64,000 nucleotides of DNA, from assembly GCA_963719135.1 (NCBI GenBank), contig CAVRAZ010000005.1, forward strand, positions 62,001 through 126,000. Direction: 5' to 3'. Made by a program: the position numbers and the translations under genes. Under the pieces are notes generated by a model that was given only the letters and a program-made list of their open reading frames with translations, was not told the origin of the DNA and made no database searches. Origin of the DNA: CAVRAZ01 sp963719135 (GTDB lineage: Bacteria; Pseudomonadota; Gammaproteobacteria; DSM-19610). Shown here in pieces: positions 52,642 through 62,357 of the stretch. The stretch's first letter is position 1. Every line of letters begins with the position of its first letter.

Positions 52642-53409
52642 ATGTCGCTCGCCAAACGCATCATTCCCTGTCTCGACGTGGACGCCGGCCGCGTGGTCAA
52701 GGGTGTCCGCTTCGTCGATATCCGCGATGCCGGAGACCCGGTGGAGATCGCGCGGCGTTACGACGAGCAGGGCGCCGATGAGATCACCTTTCTCGATATC
52801 ACGGCGAGTTCCGACCAGCGGGAAACCATGGTGCATGTGGTTGAGGACGTGGCCGGCGAGGTGTTCATACCGCTGACCGTCGGCGGCGGCATCCGCGAGC
52901 CGGAGGATATCCGCCGGATGCTGAACGCCGGGGCGGACAAGGTGGCCATCAACACCGCGGCGGTGTTCAATCCCGACTTCGTGCGCGAAGGCGCCGAGCG
53001 GTTCGGCTCACAGTGCATCGTGGTCGCGATCGACGCCAAGCAGGCCGCCGGCGGCGCGCCGCGCTGGGAGATTTTCACGCACGGCGGCCGCAAGCCGACC
53101 GGCATCGACGCGGTCGAATGGGCGGCGAAGATGGTCGAGCTGGGCGCCGGGGAGATTCTGCTGACCAGCATGGACCGCGACGGTACCCGCAACGGCTTCG
53201 ATCTCGCATTGACGCGGGCGGTCTGTGACGCGGTGGACGTTCCGGTGATCGCTTCCGGCGGCGTGGGCACGTTGCAACATCTGGTCGAAGGCGTGGTCAA
53301 AGCTGGCGCGGATGCCGTGCTGGCAGCCAGCATCTTCCATTTTGGCGAATTCACGATCGGCGAAGCGAAGCGCTACCTGCACGACCGCGGCATCGAGATG
53401 CGGCTGTAG
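52642..53409 (+). CDS. hisF: Imidazole glycerol phosphate synthase cyclase subunit
   Basis: A 255-residue TIM barrel. The catalytic Asp residues are seen in IPCLDVDAGRVVKG and LTSMDRDGTRNGFD, and the phosphate sites in TVGGGIREPED and ASGGVGTLQHLV. It forms a complex with HisH and releases AICAR and imidazole glycerol phosphate. 29 bp separate it from hisA. Confidence 0.97.
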   Translation: MSLAKRIIPCLDVDAGRVVKGVRFVDIRDAGDPVEIARRYDEQGADEITFLDITASSDQRETMVHVVEDVAGEVFIPLTVGGGIREPEDIRRMLNAGADKVAINTAAVFNPDFVREGAERFGSQCIVVAIDAKQAAGGAPRWEIFTHGGRKPTGIDAVEWAAKMVELGAGEILLTSMDRDGTRNGFDLALTRAVCDAVDVPVIASGGVGTLQHLVEGVVKAGADAVLAASIFHFGEFTIGEAKRYLHDRGIEMRL

Positions 53410-53584
53410 CGCCGGTTGCGGCGTTCATTCGCAAGCCATGGATTTCCCTGAAGATGAGCCCGGAATCCGTCCCCGGCATAGTACAGCGTGCGTTGCCTGT
53501 GGTTAAACGACCGGACTTCAGGCGTAAAATACGGCGCCGGTTGCAACGGCGGCGTCCAGCGCGTTGCGCCGGCAGGCGAAGGCG

Positions 53585-53974
53585 ATGAGCAGCAACTGGA
53601 TCGATGAGGTCAAATGGGATCGTGAGGGGCTGGTGCCGGCGCTGGCGCAGGACGTTGCGGACGGGCGCATACTGATGGTGGCCTGGATGAACCGGGAGGC
53701 CTTGCGGCTGACCGCCGCGACCGGTCACGCGGTGTACTGGTCGCGTTCCCGCGGCCGCTTGTGGCACAAGGGCGAGAAATCGGGGCACCAGCAGGCGGTA
53801 AAGGAAATCCGCCTGGACTGCGATAACGATGTTGTTCTCCTCCTGGTCGAACAGACCGGTGGCATCGCCTGTCATACCGGTCGGCGGAGCTGTTTCCATC
53901 AGCGCCTGGAGAATGACCACTGGATAACAGTGGACCCGGTACTCAAGGATCCAGCGGCGATCTACAAGGGTTGA
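53585..53974 (+). CDS. hisI: Phosphoribosyl-AMP cyclohydrolase
   Basis: A 129-residue HisI, unfused to HisE. Zinc and magnesium ligands lie in LDCDNDVVLLLVEQ and CHTGRRSCF; the N-terminal part has ILMVAWMNREAL and SRSRGRLWHKGEKSGH. The start at 53585 has AAGGCG upstream. About 175 bp without a gene lie between hisF and hisI, holding a TAAAAT element that might be a second promoter. Confidence 0.96.
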   Translation: MSSNWIDEVKWDREGLVPALAQDVADGRILMVAWMNREALRLTAATGHAVYWSRSRGRLWHKGEKSGHQQAVKEIRLDCDNDVVLLLVEQTGGIACHTGRRSCFHQRLENDHWITVDPVLKDPAAIYKG

Positions 53975-54294
53975 AAGTGGCCGAGGACACGTTAAGGAAG
54001 CTGGCAGCGGTACTGGAGGCGCGCAAAGAGGCGGCGCCCGATTCTTCGTATGTCGCGGGTCTGTACCACAAGGGCCTGGACGCCATTCTGAAGAAGATCG
54101 GCGAGGAAGCGACCGAAACGGTCATCGCCGCCAAGGGAGGCGATGCTGGACAACTGATTCATGAAACCGCGGATCTCTGGTTTCATACGCTGGTGCTGCT
54201 GGCGCACCGGGGGCTCGGACCCGAGCGGGTGCTCGATGAACTGGAACGGCGCTTCGGCCTTTCCGGACTGGAAGAGAAAGCGAATCGGAATTGA
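53971..54294 (+). CDS. hisE: Phosphoribosyl-ATP pyrophosphatase
   Basis: A 107-residue all-alpha enzyme. Signatures are SSYVAGLYHKGLDAILKKIG, EEATETVIAAKGGD and ETADLWFHTLVLLAHRG. The start is TTG at 53971 overlapping the hisI stop, or GTG at 53977. It hydrolyses PR-ATP to PR-AMP for HisI. Confidence 0.95.
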   Translation: MKVAEDTLRKLAAVLEARKEAAPDSSYVAGLYHKGLDAILKKIGEEATETVIAAKGGDAGQLIHETADLWFHTLVLLAHRGLGPERVLDELERRFGLSGLEEKANRN

Positions 54295-54345
54295 TCTGCT
54301 GGCCGGCGGCACGCGACATGCGCCGGCGCAATCGGGAGAAGTGGT

Positions 54346-54567
54346 ATGGGTATCAGTGTCTGGCAATTGTTGATCGTTCTGGCCATCGTCGTGGTGCTGT
54401 TCGGCACCAAACGCCTGCGCAACATCGGCAGCGATCTTGGCGGCGCGATCAAGAGTTTCCGTCAGTCCGTCAAGGAAGGTGACGACAGAAACGAACGCCT
54501 CGACGAAAAGGAAAAGGGTCGGATTATCGATGCCGAGCTGACGCACAAGGACAAAGACAACGTCTGA
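54346..54567 (+). CDS. tatA: Twin-arginine translocase subunit TatA
   Basis: A 73-residue protein with one TM helix (SVWQLLIVLAIVVVLFG), the conserved FG and KRLRNIGSDLGGAIKSFR amphipathic helix, and a charged tail. It forms the size-variable pore. It is the first of tatABC, placed downstream of hisE as in pseudomonads and betaproteobacteria. Confidence 0.96.
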   Translation: MGISVWQLLIVLAIVVVLFGTKRLRNIGSDLGGAIKSFRQSVKEGDDRNERLDEKEKGRIIDAELTHKDKDNV

Positions 54568-54591
54568 CGCCGCCGCGGCGCGTGACTTCCT

Positions 54592-54933
54592 ATGTTTGAC
54601 ATCGGTTTCGGGGAACTTGCGATGGTCATGGTCGTGGCCTTGCTGGTCGTCGGGCCGGAGCGTCTGCCGCGTTTGGCGCGTACAGTCGGGCTGTGGCTTG
54701 GCAAGGGGCGCAAGTTCGTGCGGGAGGTGAAAGCCGATATCGATCGGGAACTGGCCGCCGAGGAGCTGAAGAAGGCCTTGCAGAAGCAGGTAGAGGTGCC
54801 CGAACTCTACGACATTATCGAGGAGACCGACGAGGCGCTGAAGGACGCGTCGGCCGGCGGCGGTGCGCAACGGTCGATTCACGATCAGTCCCAGGTTACG
54901 GGCGACAAGGCAGCCGATGACGGAAACGGCTAG
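54592..54933 (+). CDS. tatB: Twin-arginine translocase subunit TatB
   Basis: A 113-residue subunit with the TM helix FGELAMVMVVALLVVGPERL, which has the Glu characteristic of TatB, and a long amphipathic part (LWLGKGRKFVREVKADID). It binds signal peptides with TatC. It overlaps tatC by 17 bp. Confidence 0.95.
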   Translation: MFDIGFGELAMVMVVALLVVGPERLPRLARTVGLWLGKGRKFVREVKADIDRELAAEELKKALQKQVEVPELYDIIEETDEALKDASAGGGAQRSIHDQSQVTGDKAADDGNG

Positions 54934-55735
54934 CCCGCAGTCTCCGGACCCCGGCGACGAGCAGCCCTTCGTCTCGCACCTGATCGAGCTGCGCGACCGG
55001 CTGTTGCGGGTGGTGCTGGCCGTGATCCTGGTCTTTTTGGGCCTGACGCCCTTTGCCAATCGGTTGTTCACCCTGCTGGCCGGCCCGTTGAGCCGGAACC
55101 TTCCCAAAAACGGCTCGCTGGTCGCCATCGAGGTGGCGTCTCCGTTCCTCACACCCTTCAAGCTGGCAATGGTGGTTGCGATCTTCATCGCCATGCCCTA
55201 TATCCTCTATCAGCTTTGGGCGTTCGTCGCGCCTGGGCTGTACCAGCACGAACGACGGCGGGTGCTCCCGCTGCTGGTCTCGAGCACGCTGTTGTTCTAT
55301 CTGGGCGCCCTGTTCGCCTACTTTGTCGTGTTCCCTCTGGTGTTCGGATTCATGACCAGGACCGCTCCTGAGGGTGTGAAGGTCATGACCGACATCAGCC
55401 GCTATCTCGATTTCGTGCTGACCCTGTTTTTTGCCTTCGGCGCGGCGTTCGAGGTGCCCGTCGCGACGGTGCTGCTGGTATGGAGCGGTGTTCTGTCGCC
55501 GGAATCGCTGCGGCAGAAAAGGGCGTACGTGATCGTCGCCTGCTTCGTCATCGGCATGGTGCTCACCCCGCCCGATGTGATTTCGCAGACGTTGCTGGCT
55601 GTCCCCATGTGGATGCTGTTCGAAACCGGCCTGTTCATGTCGCGCTATTTCGTCCGCACGGACGAGAACGAAGCCGACCGGCCGATGACCGATGAGGAAA
55701 TGGAGCGCGAACTGGACCGGATCGATAAGGAATAG
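54917..55735 (+). CDS. tatC: Twin-arginine translocase subunit TatC
   Basis: A 272-residue six-TM protein. The N-terminal HLIELRDRLLRVVLAVILVF core contains the ELR motif (signal binding), and LWAFVAPGLYQHERR has the conserved F-x-x-P-G-L-Y segment. The start at 54917 lies inside tatB. It recognises folded cargo with twin-arginine signals, for example iron-sulfur proteins. Confidence 0.97.
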   Translation: MTETASPQSPDPGDEQPFVSHLIELRDRLLRVVLAVILVFLGLTPFANRLFTLLAGPLSRNLPKNGSLVAIEVASPFLTPFKLAMVVAIFIAMPYILYQLWAFVAPGLYQHERRRVLPLLVSSTLLFYLGALFAYFVVFPLVFGFMTRTAPEGVKVMTDISRYLDFVLTLFFAFGAAFEVPVATVLLVWSGVLSPESLRQKRAYVIVACFVIGMVLTPPDVISQTLLAVPMWMLFETGLFMSRYFVRTDENEADRPMTDEEMERELDRIDKE

Positions 55736-55779
55736 CCGGTCGCTCGACCGGACTGACGCTAACCGAGATACTCTTCCCG

Positions 55780-56638
55780 CTAGGGCAGGTCGCGGGTCGG
55801 CGACCGGGAGATGGCCAGCATGGGGCAGGTACTGTGGTGCAGCACGGATTCGGTGACCGAGCCGAACATCAACCGCGACAATCCCGTGCGGCCGTGCGTC
55901 GCCATGGCCACCATGTCCACGTTCAGATCCTGGATTTTTCTGGCGATGTTGCTCGAGGGGCTGGTGAAGGTCCCGGTCGCGACCGACACCTGGAAACCGG
56001 CCGCCAGCAACCGCTCGCGCTGTTTTGCGATGAAGCGGTACGGCTGCGTCGCTTGGTCCAACGGGTCTCTTGCCGACGTGCCGGGGTGGTCGTGATAGAT
56101 GATGACTTCGGTGTCCGCGGGGTGGAGCAGGCGGCAAAGGGCAGCGACGATTTCGGTTGAATCGATGGAAACGTCCATCGGGACGAGCACCCGGCGTCCG
56201 GCGGTTGCAGTTTCTCTGGGCGCCGACTCCAGGTGGACCAACAGGGTCGGGCAATGACAGACGCGCATCACGTGTTCAGCGATGCTGCGCTGGATCAGGC
56301 GACCGAGGCCGGCGCGCGTGTGTCGTCGTGGCGATGAGCTGTGCCTGCACCAGAATGGCTTGTTGCGGTATGACGGTTTTGGGGTTGCCCATCTGCACGT
56401 CGAGCCGGGTGCGCTTGTCAGGCAGCCCCAGTTGTGTTGCGCAGCGCGTGAGCAGCGCGCCCGCGTCCGCCAGTATCTGGCGTGCATCGCCTTGGTGAAT
56501 GTCGGTGAGGTCGGGCACCACGTGCAGCAACACGACCTCGTTGCCGGCCGCGCCGAGGAGCCGCTTGAGTTCCGCCACCAGGACATCGGTCCAGGTCGCG
56601 GCTTCAACGGGCACCAGCACAGTCGAGTTCATGCGCAT
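55780..56638 (-). pseudogene. Tandem universal stress protein (UspA fold), frameshifted
   Basis: Two UspA domains in a row. The N-terminal half starts at 56638 or 56632 (MNSTVLVPVEAATWTDVL) and runs to IATTTHAR near 56315. The second half resumes in another frame as AGLGRLIQRSIAEHVMRV and contains the ATP-loop signature ATHGRTGLSRLMFGSVTESV and CPMLAI. The break falls in an alternating GC run (56311-56319): two bases added there would restore the frame. The joined protein would have about 286 residues, normal for tandem USPs. It is divergent from the PEP synthase gene. The break may be a sequencing slip in the dinucleotide repeat. Confidence 0.85.
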
Positions 56639-56999
56639 AGGTTCAATTGTTGTCGGTCGCCGGGAAAAAGGCCAGCCGCCGACGTCAGCCGGCGCGTCGC
56701 TGCGAATCAAAACTGTGTATGGCGGGCCCCGGATTCCCTCAATTCGCTTGCCGCGGCGCTGGCGCAATGGCCGGTGATTTCCTACACTTGTACTTTCGGA
56801 TATTGTCCGGCGTGCGACGAAACGACGGATGAACCTAAATCAAATTAAGCATTTGCTTATTTCATGTAAAATTGATCTAACGCAATGACATAATGACAGG
56901 TACCCAGTAGAAGACTGGGCTCGCCGATCCCGGACTGATTCGAATGCCCCCCGGATGCAAGCAACGAGAGTGGGCATAACCACGACTGCTGAGGAGATC
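56639..56999. promoter_or_regulatory. Intergenic region between divergent USP and PEP synthase genes
   Basis: No gene is seen in these 361 bp. The left part is GC-rich and resembles neighbouring coding DNA only in composition. The part at about 56835-56890 is AT-rich, with a near-palindrome AAGCATTTGCTT, a TAAAAT element and TTGATC further on, and it probably contains the ppsA promoter; the exact -35 and -10 boxes are not clear. Confidence 0.45.
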
Positions 57000-59423
57000 A
57001 TGGATACATTCCAATATATCCGTCGTTTCAATGAGTTGGGAATCAACGACGTGCCTCTGGTGGGCGGCAAGAACGCTTCGCTCGGTGAAATGTACTGCGC
57101 CCTGTCTGGCCAGGGCGTGCGCGTCCCGAACGGATTCGCCACCACAGCGCAGGCATTCCGGGAGTATCTCGAACACAACAATCTTCGCGAGCAAATCACA
57201 CAGACACTGGCGGCGCTGAACTTCGAGAACGTCGACGATCTCGCCGCCACCGGCGCGCGTATCCGCGGCTGGATCATCGACGCCGAACTGCCGCCGAAGC
57301 TGGCCACCGAAATCGAGGCCGCCTACCACGAGATGGAACAGGAGTACGGACCGGGTACCGACGTGGCGGTGCGCAGCTCGGCGACGGCCGAAGACCTGCC
57401 GGACGCCTCGTTCGCCGGCCAGCAGGAAACCTATCTCAACATTCGCGGCGTCGATCAATTGCTGCGCACCTGTAAACGAGTGCTGGCCTCGCTGTTTACC
57501 GATCGCGCCATTCATTACCGCGTCGACAAGGGTTTCGACCACATGAGCATCGCCCTTTCGATCGGCGTGCAGAAAATGGTGCGTTCCGATATCGGTGTGT
57601 CCGGCGTCATGTTCACGCTGGACACCGAAAGCGGCTTCCGCGACGTGGTCATGATCACGTCCGCCTACGGTCTCGGCGAAAACGTCGTGCAGGGTGCCGT
57701 AAACCCGGACGAGTTCCTGGTATTCAAGCCGACGCTGGCCCAGGGCAAGCGCCCGATCGTGCGCCGGCACCTGGGCGAGAAAGCGATCAAGATGATCTAT
57801 ACGAGGGACCCGGTTACCGCCGAGGCGACGCGCAACGTAGCGGTCAAGAAAGCCGAGCGTGAGCGGTTTTCGATTACGGATGACGAGGTGCTGGAGCTGG
57901 CCGGCTATGCGGTCGCGATTGAAAAGCACTACTCCGGTCGGGCGGGCAAGCCGAGGCCCATGGACATCGAATGGGCGCGTGACGGCGAGAATGGCAAGTT
58001 GTATATCGTTCAGGCGCGACCCGAAACCGTGCATTCACTGCGCAACCGGGCGCAGCAGGACATCTTCACCCTGAAGGAGCGCGGCGACGTGCTGGCGCAG
58101 GGCAAGAGCGTCGGGGCGAAGGTGGGTTCGGGCAAGGCGCGGGTCATCCTGGATGCCTCGCACATGCACGATCTGAAGCCAGGCGAAGTGCTGGTCACCG
58201 ACATCACCGACCCGGACTGGGAGCCGGTCATGAAGATCGCCAGCGCGATCGTGACCAACCGCGGCGGGCGTGTCTGTCACGCGGCGATCGTCGCGCGCGA
58301 GCTGGGTATTCCCGCAGTGGTCGGCTCCGGCGACGCCACACACAGCATACCGGAAGGGGAGGAAGTCACGATTTCCTGCGTGGAAGGCGACGTGGGTTAC
58401 GTTTACCGCGGCAAGCTCGCCTACACCAAGCAGAGCGTCGACCTCAGCAAGCTCAAACTGCCACAGACCCACATCATGCTGATCGTCGGCAATCCCGACC
58501 AGGCGTTCGAATTCTGCAACTATCCGAATCAGGGTGTCGGTCTGGCGCGGCTCGAGTTCATCATCAACAACAGTATCGGCATCCATCCCAAGGCAGTGCT
58601 CAATTACGCCGACATGTCGGACGAGGTCCGCGCGGCCATCGACGCACGTATCGCCGGCTATGCCAGCCCGCGTGACTTCTACGTCGACCGGCTGGCCGAG
58701 GGTGTGTCCACCATCGCCGCCGCCTTCTACCCTAAACCCGTGATCGTGCGTATGAGCGACTTCAAGTCCAACGAGTATGCGGCGTTGCTAGGCGGCGCAG
58801 GCTTCGAGCCGGACGAGGAGAACCCCATGATTGGGTTCCGCGGCGCGTCGCGCTATCATTCGGAGGAATTCGCCGACTGTTTCGCGCTGGAATGCGAGGC
58901 AATGAAGAAGGTGCGCAACGAGATGGGGCTGACCAACGTGGAGCTGATGCTGCCCTTCGTGCGCACCGTCAAGGAGGCGAAGCAGGTGCTCGAAGTGATG
59001 GACCGCCAGGGTCTGCGCCGCGGGCGGGACGGCCTCAAGATCAAGTTGATGTGCGAGATTCCGGCCAATGCGCTGCGGGCCGAGCAGTTCCTGGAAATAT
59101 GCGACGGCTTCTCCATCGGTTCCAACGACCTCACCCAGCTCACGCTGGGCGTGGACCGCGACTCCGGCAAACTCACCGCGGAGTTCGACGAGCGCGACGA
59201 AGCGGTCGCCATTCTGATGGAGATGGCGATCAAGGCCTGCAAGAAAGCCGGCAAGTATGTCGGTATCTGCGGCCAGGCGCCGTCGGACTTCCCGGAAATC
59301 ACGCGCTGGCTGGTCGAGCACGGCATCGATAGCATTTCGCTCAATCCCGACAGTGTTTTGAAGATGACGGAAATCGTCAACGAGATGGAGGCAAGCGTCA
59401 CCCCCCGGATGGCGAGCAGTTGA
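57000..59423 (+). CDS. ppsA: Phosphoenolpyruvate synthase
   Basis: An 807-residue enzyme that makes PEP from pyruvate and ATP, used for gluconeogenesis. The ATP-grasp domain starts at GGKNASLGEMY and contains VRSSATAEDLPDASFAGQQ; the swivelling domain has the phosphohistidine GGRVCHAAIVARELGIPAVV; the C-terminal barrel has the Cys in YVGICGQAPSDFPE. The ATG at 57000 has GAGGAG upstream; the frame opens at 56955 but is less likely. It precedes a remnant of the pyruvate:ferredoxin oxidoreductase genes. A diagnostic C-terminus is RWLVEHGIDSISLNPDSVLK. Confidence 0.95.
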   Translation: MDTFQYIRRFNELGINDVPLVGGKNASLGEMYCALSGQGVRVPNGFATTAQAFREYLEHNNLREQITQTLAALNFENVDDLAATGARIRGWIIDAELPPKLATEIEAAYHEMEQEYGPGTDVAVRSSATAEDLPDASFAGQQETYLNIRGVDQLLRTCKRVLASLFTDRAIHYRVDKGFDHMSIALSIGVQKMVRSDIGVSGVMFTLDTESGFRDVVMITSAYGLGENVVQGAVNPDEFLVFKPTLAQGKRPIVRRHLGEKAIKMIYTRDPVTAEATRNVAVKKAERERFSITDDEVLELAGYAVAIEKHYSGRAGKPRPMDIEWARDGENGKLYIVQARPETVHSLRNRAQQDIFTLKERGDVLAQGKSVGAKVGSGKARVILDASHMHDLKPGEVLVTDITDPDWEPVMKIASAIVTNRGGRVCHAAIVARELGIPAVVGSGDATHSIPEGEEVTISCVEGDVGYVYRGKLAYTKQSVDLSKLKLPQTHIMLIVGNPDQAFEFCNYPNQGVGLARLEFIINNSIGIHPKAVLNYADMSDEVRAAIDARIAGYASPRDFYVDRLAEGVSTIAAAFYPKPVIVRMSDFKSNEYAALLGGAGFEPDEENPMIGFRGASRYHSEEFADCFALECEAMKKVRNEMGLTNVELMLPFVRTVKEAKQVLEVMDRQGLRRGRDGLKIKLMCEIPANALRAEQFLEICDGFSIGSNDLTQLTLGVDRDSGKLTAEFDERDEAVAILMEMAIKACKKAGKYVGICGQAPSDFPEITRWLVEHGIDSISLNPDSVLKMTEIVNEMEASVTPRMASS

Positions 59424-59451
59424 CTGAAATGCGCTTCGGGCAGTCGACGCC

Positions 59452-59634
59452 ATGATCGAGAGTCGCATTCACGGCCGTCGCGGGCAGGGTTACGTCGTCA
59501 CCGCTTATCTGTTGGCGAACGCCGCTTTCGAGGACGGCTCGCACGACGTTTTCGATTACGGCTACTGCAAGGGCTGCGGCCTGTGCGCCCAGGAGTGCCC
59601 GTCAGTGTAGATTCAGATGCAGGATGAAATTTGA
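59452..59634 (+). pseudogene. Remnant of pyruvate:ferredoxin oxidoreductase porG fused to porD
   Basis: A short frame from ATG 59452 reads MIESRIHGRRGQGYVVTAYL, the typical first segment of the gamma subunit of 2-oxoacid:ferredoxin oxidoreductases. After residue 35 it continues directly as YGYCKGCGLCAQECP, a delta-subunit ferredoxin cluster, so the middle of the gamma gene and the delta gene start are deleted. An in-frame TAG stops it at 59610, yet the frame continues as IQMQDEI before TGA at 59634, which matches the usual delta sequence. So this is a decayed leftover with both a deletion and a nonsense codon. Genes for the alpha and beta subunits are not seen. Confidence 0.75.
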
Positions 59635-59753
59635 CGGGCACAGTTTCGGCCCGCACCGGTAACCTTTCAATTTCAATGTGGGCGGTGGCTGTGGCTCGCG
59701 CAAGTGGTTAGTCGCAAGGCCAAGCGGTGCACCGGTATGCACGGGGTAGCCTC

Positions 59754-62357
59754 ATGAAGAACGACGATAACAAAAAATCACCACTGCCGGGAACCAGTTT
59801 CACGGTCGAGGTCCGGCCGCACCTGCCGCAGCGTTTCGAACGCCTCGACGAACTGGCGAACGACCTCTATTACAGTTGGAATCGCGGCGTCCGCGGCCTG
59901 CTCCGGCACATCGATCAGGATTGCTGGAACGCCTGCGGGCACAACCCGCGCGTGTTCATGCGCCGGATGCGCCAGCAGAAGCTGGACGCGGCCGCGCGCG
60001 ATCCGATTCTGGTGTCGGAGTACCGGCATGTGCTGGCCACGTACGACACCTATCACGAGGAGCCGCCCAACGCGCGCCTGGACGCGAGCCTCGACAGAAT
60101 CCGGGACCTGGTCGCCTATTTTTCCGCCGAATTCGGTTTCCACGAGAGCGTTCCCATCTACGCCGGCGGTCTTGGCATACTGGCCGCCGACTACTGCAAG
60201 GCCATGAGCAACCTCTGGGTGCCGTTCGTCGGCGTCGGTCTTCTGTATCGTCAGGGTTATTTCAGCCAGCGCATCGATTGCAACGGTCTGCAGATCGCCA
60301 CGTACCCCGTCAGCGATCCGTGCGACCTGCCGGTGCGCCCCGCACTGGACGCCGCCGGCAACGAGCTGCTGGTGCACGTCGAACTTCCCGGCCGCAGTCT
60401 CGAGCTGAAAGTCTGGCTGGTCAAGGTGGGCATGATCCGCCTGTATCTGCTCGACAGCGACGTGCCCGCCAATTCGCCGCAGGACCGGCAGATCACCGCG
60501 CAACTGTACGGGGGTGATGGCGGCGTGCGCCTGCACCAGGAGATCGTGCTCGGCATCGGCGGCGTGCGCGCGCTGCGCGCGCTGGGTCTGCATCCCACGG
60601 TCTGGCACATCAACGAAGGCCACGCTGCATTTCTGATTCTGGAACGCTGCCGGGAATACCGCAGCCGGGCGTTGGATCTGGATACCGCGCTCGAACTGGT
60701 CGCCTCCAACACTGCGTTCACGACGCACACACCGGTGCCGGCAGGCCACGACGTCTATTCCTTCCACGACATCAGGCACACGCTGGGGCAGTTGCTCGGC
60801 GAACTGGACGATACGCCCGGGCGGGTGCTCGAACTGGGTTCCGTGCCCGGTATGAACGAGAGCTTTTCGATGACCAGTCTGGCGCTGCGCGGGGCCCGCT
60901 ATCTGAACGGCGTCAGCCGCATTCACGGAGGCGTGGCCGCTGAGATGTCGGCCTATGTCTGGCCCGAGATCGTGCCGGAAGAAAACCCGATGGGCTATGT
61001 CACCAACGGGGCCGACGTCGATACGTATCTGGCACTGCCCTGGGTGTCGCTGTTCGAGATGTACATGGGCGGCGGCTGGCGCGCGAAACTGTCCGAAAAG
61101 GAATTCTGGCGCGGTTTCATCGACCGCATCCAGGACCATGTCTTTCTCAGCGTGCGCCAGATTCTGAAGGTCAACATGCTCGAGGAGGTCGGGCGCCGCG
61201 CGCTGGAACAGTACGAGCGCTGCCCGTCGACGCGTTCACTCTCCGGGCGCCTCACCCGTTTCCTGACCCACCATTCCAAGGATGTGCTGACCATCGGCTT
61301 CGCGCGCCGTTTTGCCACCTACAAACGCGCGACGCTGCTGTTCCGAGACCTCGCGCGCCTCGAACGCCTGGTCAACGATCCGGAACGGCCGGTGATGTTC
61401 GTTTTCGCCGGCAAGGCGCATCCGAACGACGTGCCCGGCCAGAAACTGCTCAAGCAGGTGTACGACGTGAGCATGCGTCCGGAGTTTCAGGGCAGGATCA
61501 CCTTTCTGGAAGACTACAATCTGTCGATGGCGCGCGACCTGCTGCCTGGTGTCAACGTCTGGCTGAACAATCCCGAATATCCTCTGGAGGCCTGTGGCAC
61601 CTCCGGCATGAAGGCGGCGATCAACGGCGTCATCAACCTCAGCGTGCTGGACGGCTGGTGGGACGAAGCCTACGACGGCAGCAACGGCTGGGCGATCACG
61701 CCCTACCCGGAACTCGGTCACGACGAGCGCGAACGGCAGGAGGCCGAGGATCTGTTGAATATCCTGGAGCACCAAGTGATCCCCGTCTATTACAACCGCA
61801 ACAGCGAAGGCGAGCCCGAAGCCTGGGTGGCCATGGCCAAGTCCTCGATGAAGACGGTGCTGCCCGCGTTCAATACCATTCGTATGGCTGAGGACTATCT
61901 GCGCGATCTCTATTGCCCCGCCGCCGCAGGCTGCCGGCGCCTGCACGACAACGACGCCGCCGGGGCGCGCGAACTGGCCCTGTGGAAAAGAAAGGTAATG
62001 GCCGGCTGGCCGGGTCTCAGGGCGCGGATTGCCTCGCCCGTGGCGCCGGCCATCGGATCGGGTGAGACCCTCTCGCTCGCTGTCGAAGTCGAACTGAACG
62101 GCCTGCAGCCCTCCGACATTCGCGTGGAGTGTATCGTGATTCGGCAGTCCGATCCGCGCATGGTCGGCGAGGCGCACCACATTCCGTTCCGACAGGTCGA
62201 CATGGCCGCCGAAGGCACGGCGTCCTACCACTGTGATCTGTTTGAAAGCGATGAACTCTGTTCATCCGGTGGTCTGCACTATTATAAGGTTCGGGTCTAC
62301 CCCTGGCATGCGTTGTTGAGTCATCCGTTCGAATGCGGGCGCATGCGGTGGCTCTGA
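59754..62357 (+). CDS. glgP: Alpha-glucan (glycogen/maltodextrin) phosphorylase
   Basis: An 867-residue GT35 phosphorylase of the AgpA-type with an extra N-terminal DUF3417 region (LPQRFERLDELANDLYYSWN). The core has YFSAEFGFHESVPIYAGGLG, HINEGHAAFLILER, FTTHTPVPAGHDV and the pyridoxal-phosphate Lys in GTSGMKAAINGVINLSVLDG. It releases glucose-1-phosphate from glycogen or maltodextrins. The start at 59754 (MKNDDNKK) is favoured over 59727. It follows PEP synthase and the porGD remnant, a link to carbon storage. Confidence 0.94.
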   Translation: MKNDDNKKSPLPGTSFTVEVRPHLPQRFERLDELANDLYYSWNRGVRGLLRHIDQDCWNACGHNPRVFMRRMRQQKLDAAARDPILVSEYRHVLATYDTYHEEPPNARLDASLDRIRDLVAYFSAEFGFHESVPIYAGGLGILAADYCKAMSNLWVPFVGVGLLYRQGYFSQRIDCNGLQIATYPVSDPCDLPVRPALDAAGNELLVHVELPGRSLELKVWLVKVGMIRLYLLDSDVPANSPQDRQITAQLYGGDGGVRLHQEIVLGIGGVRALRALGLHPTVWHINEGHAAFLILERCREYRSRALDLDTALELVASNTAFTTHTPVPAGHDVYSFHDIRHTLGQLLGELDDTPGRVLELGSVPGMNESFSMTSLALRGARYLNGVSRIHGGVAAEMSAYVWPEIVPEENPMGYVTNGADVDTYLALPWVSLFEMYMGGGWRAKLSEKEFWRGFIDRIQDHVFLSVRQILKVNMLEEVGRRALEQYERCPSTRSLSGRLTRFLTHHSKDVLTIGFARRFATYKRATLLFRDLARLERLVNDPERPVMFVFAGKAHPNDVPGQKLLKQVYDVSMRPEFQGRITFLEDYNLSMARDLLPGVNVWLNNPEYPLEACGTSGMKAAINGVINLSVLDGWWDEAYDGSNGWAITPYPELGHDERERQEAEDLLNILEHQVIPVYYNRNSEGEPEAWVAMAKSSMKTVLPAFNTIRMAEDYLRDLYCPAAAGCRRLHDNDAAGARELALWKRKVMAGWPGLRARIASPVAPAIGSGETLSLAVEVELNGLQPSDIRVECIVIRQSDPRMVGEAHHIPFRQVDMAAEGTASYHCDLFESDELCSSGGLHYYKVRVYPWHALLSHPFECGRMRWL

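Noticed and set aside
54896..56254. A 452-residue minus-strand frame over tatC and the USP gene.
   Set aside because: It is antisense to conserved tatC and shows composition typical of shadow frames.
59778..61139. A 453-residue minus-strand frame within glgP.
   Set aside because: It is antisense to the phosphorylase with intact motifs and has no domain of its own.
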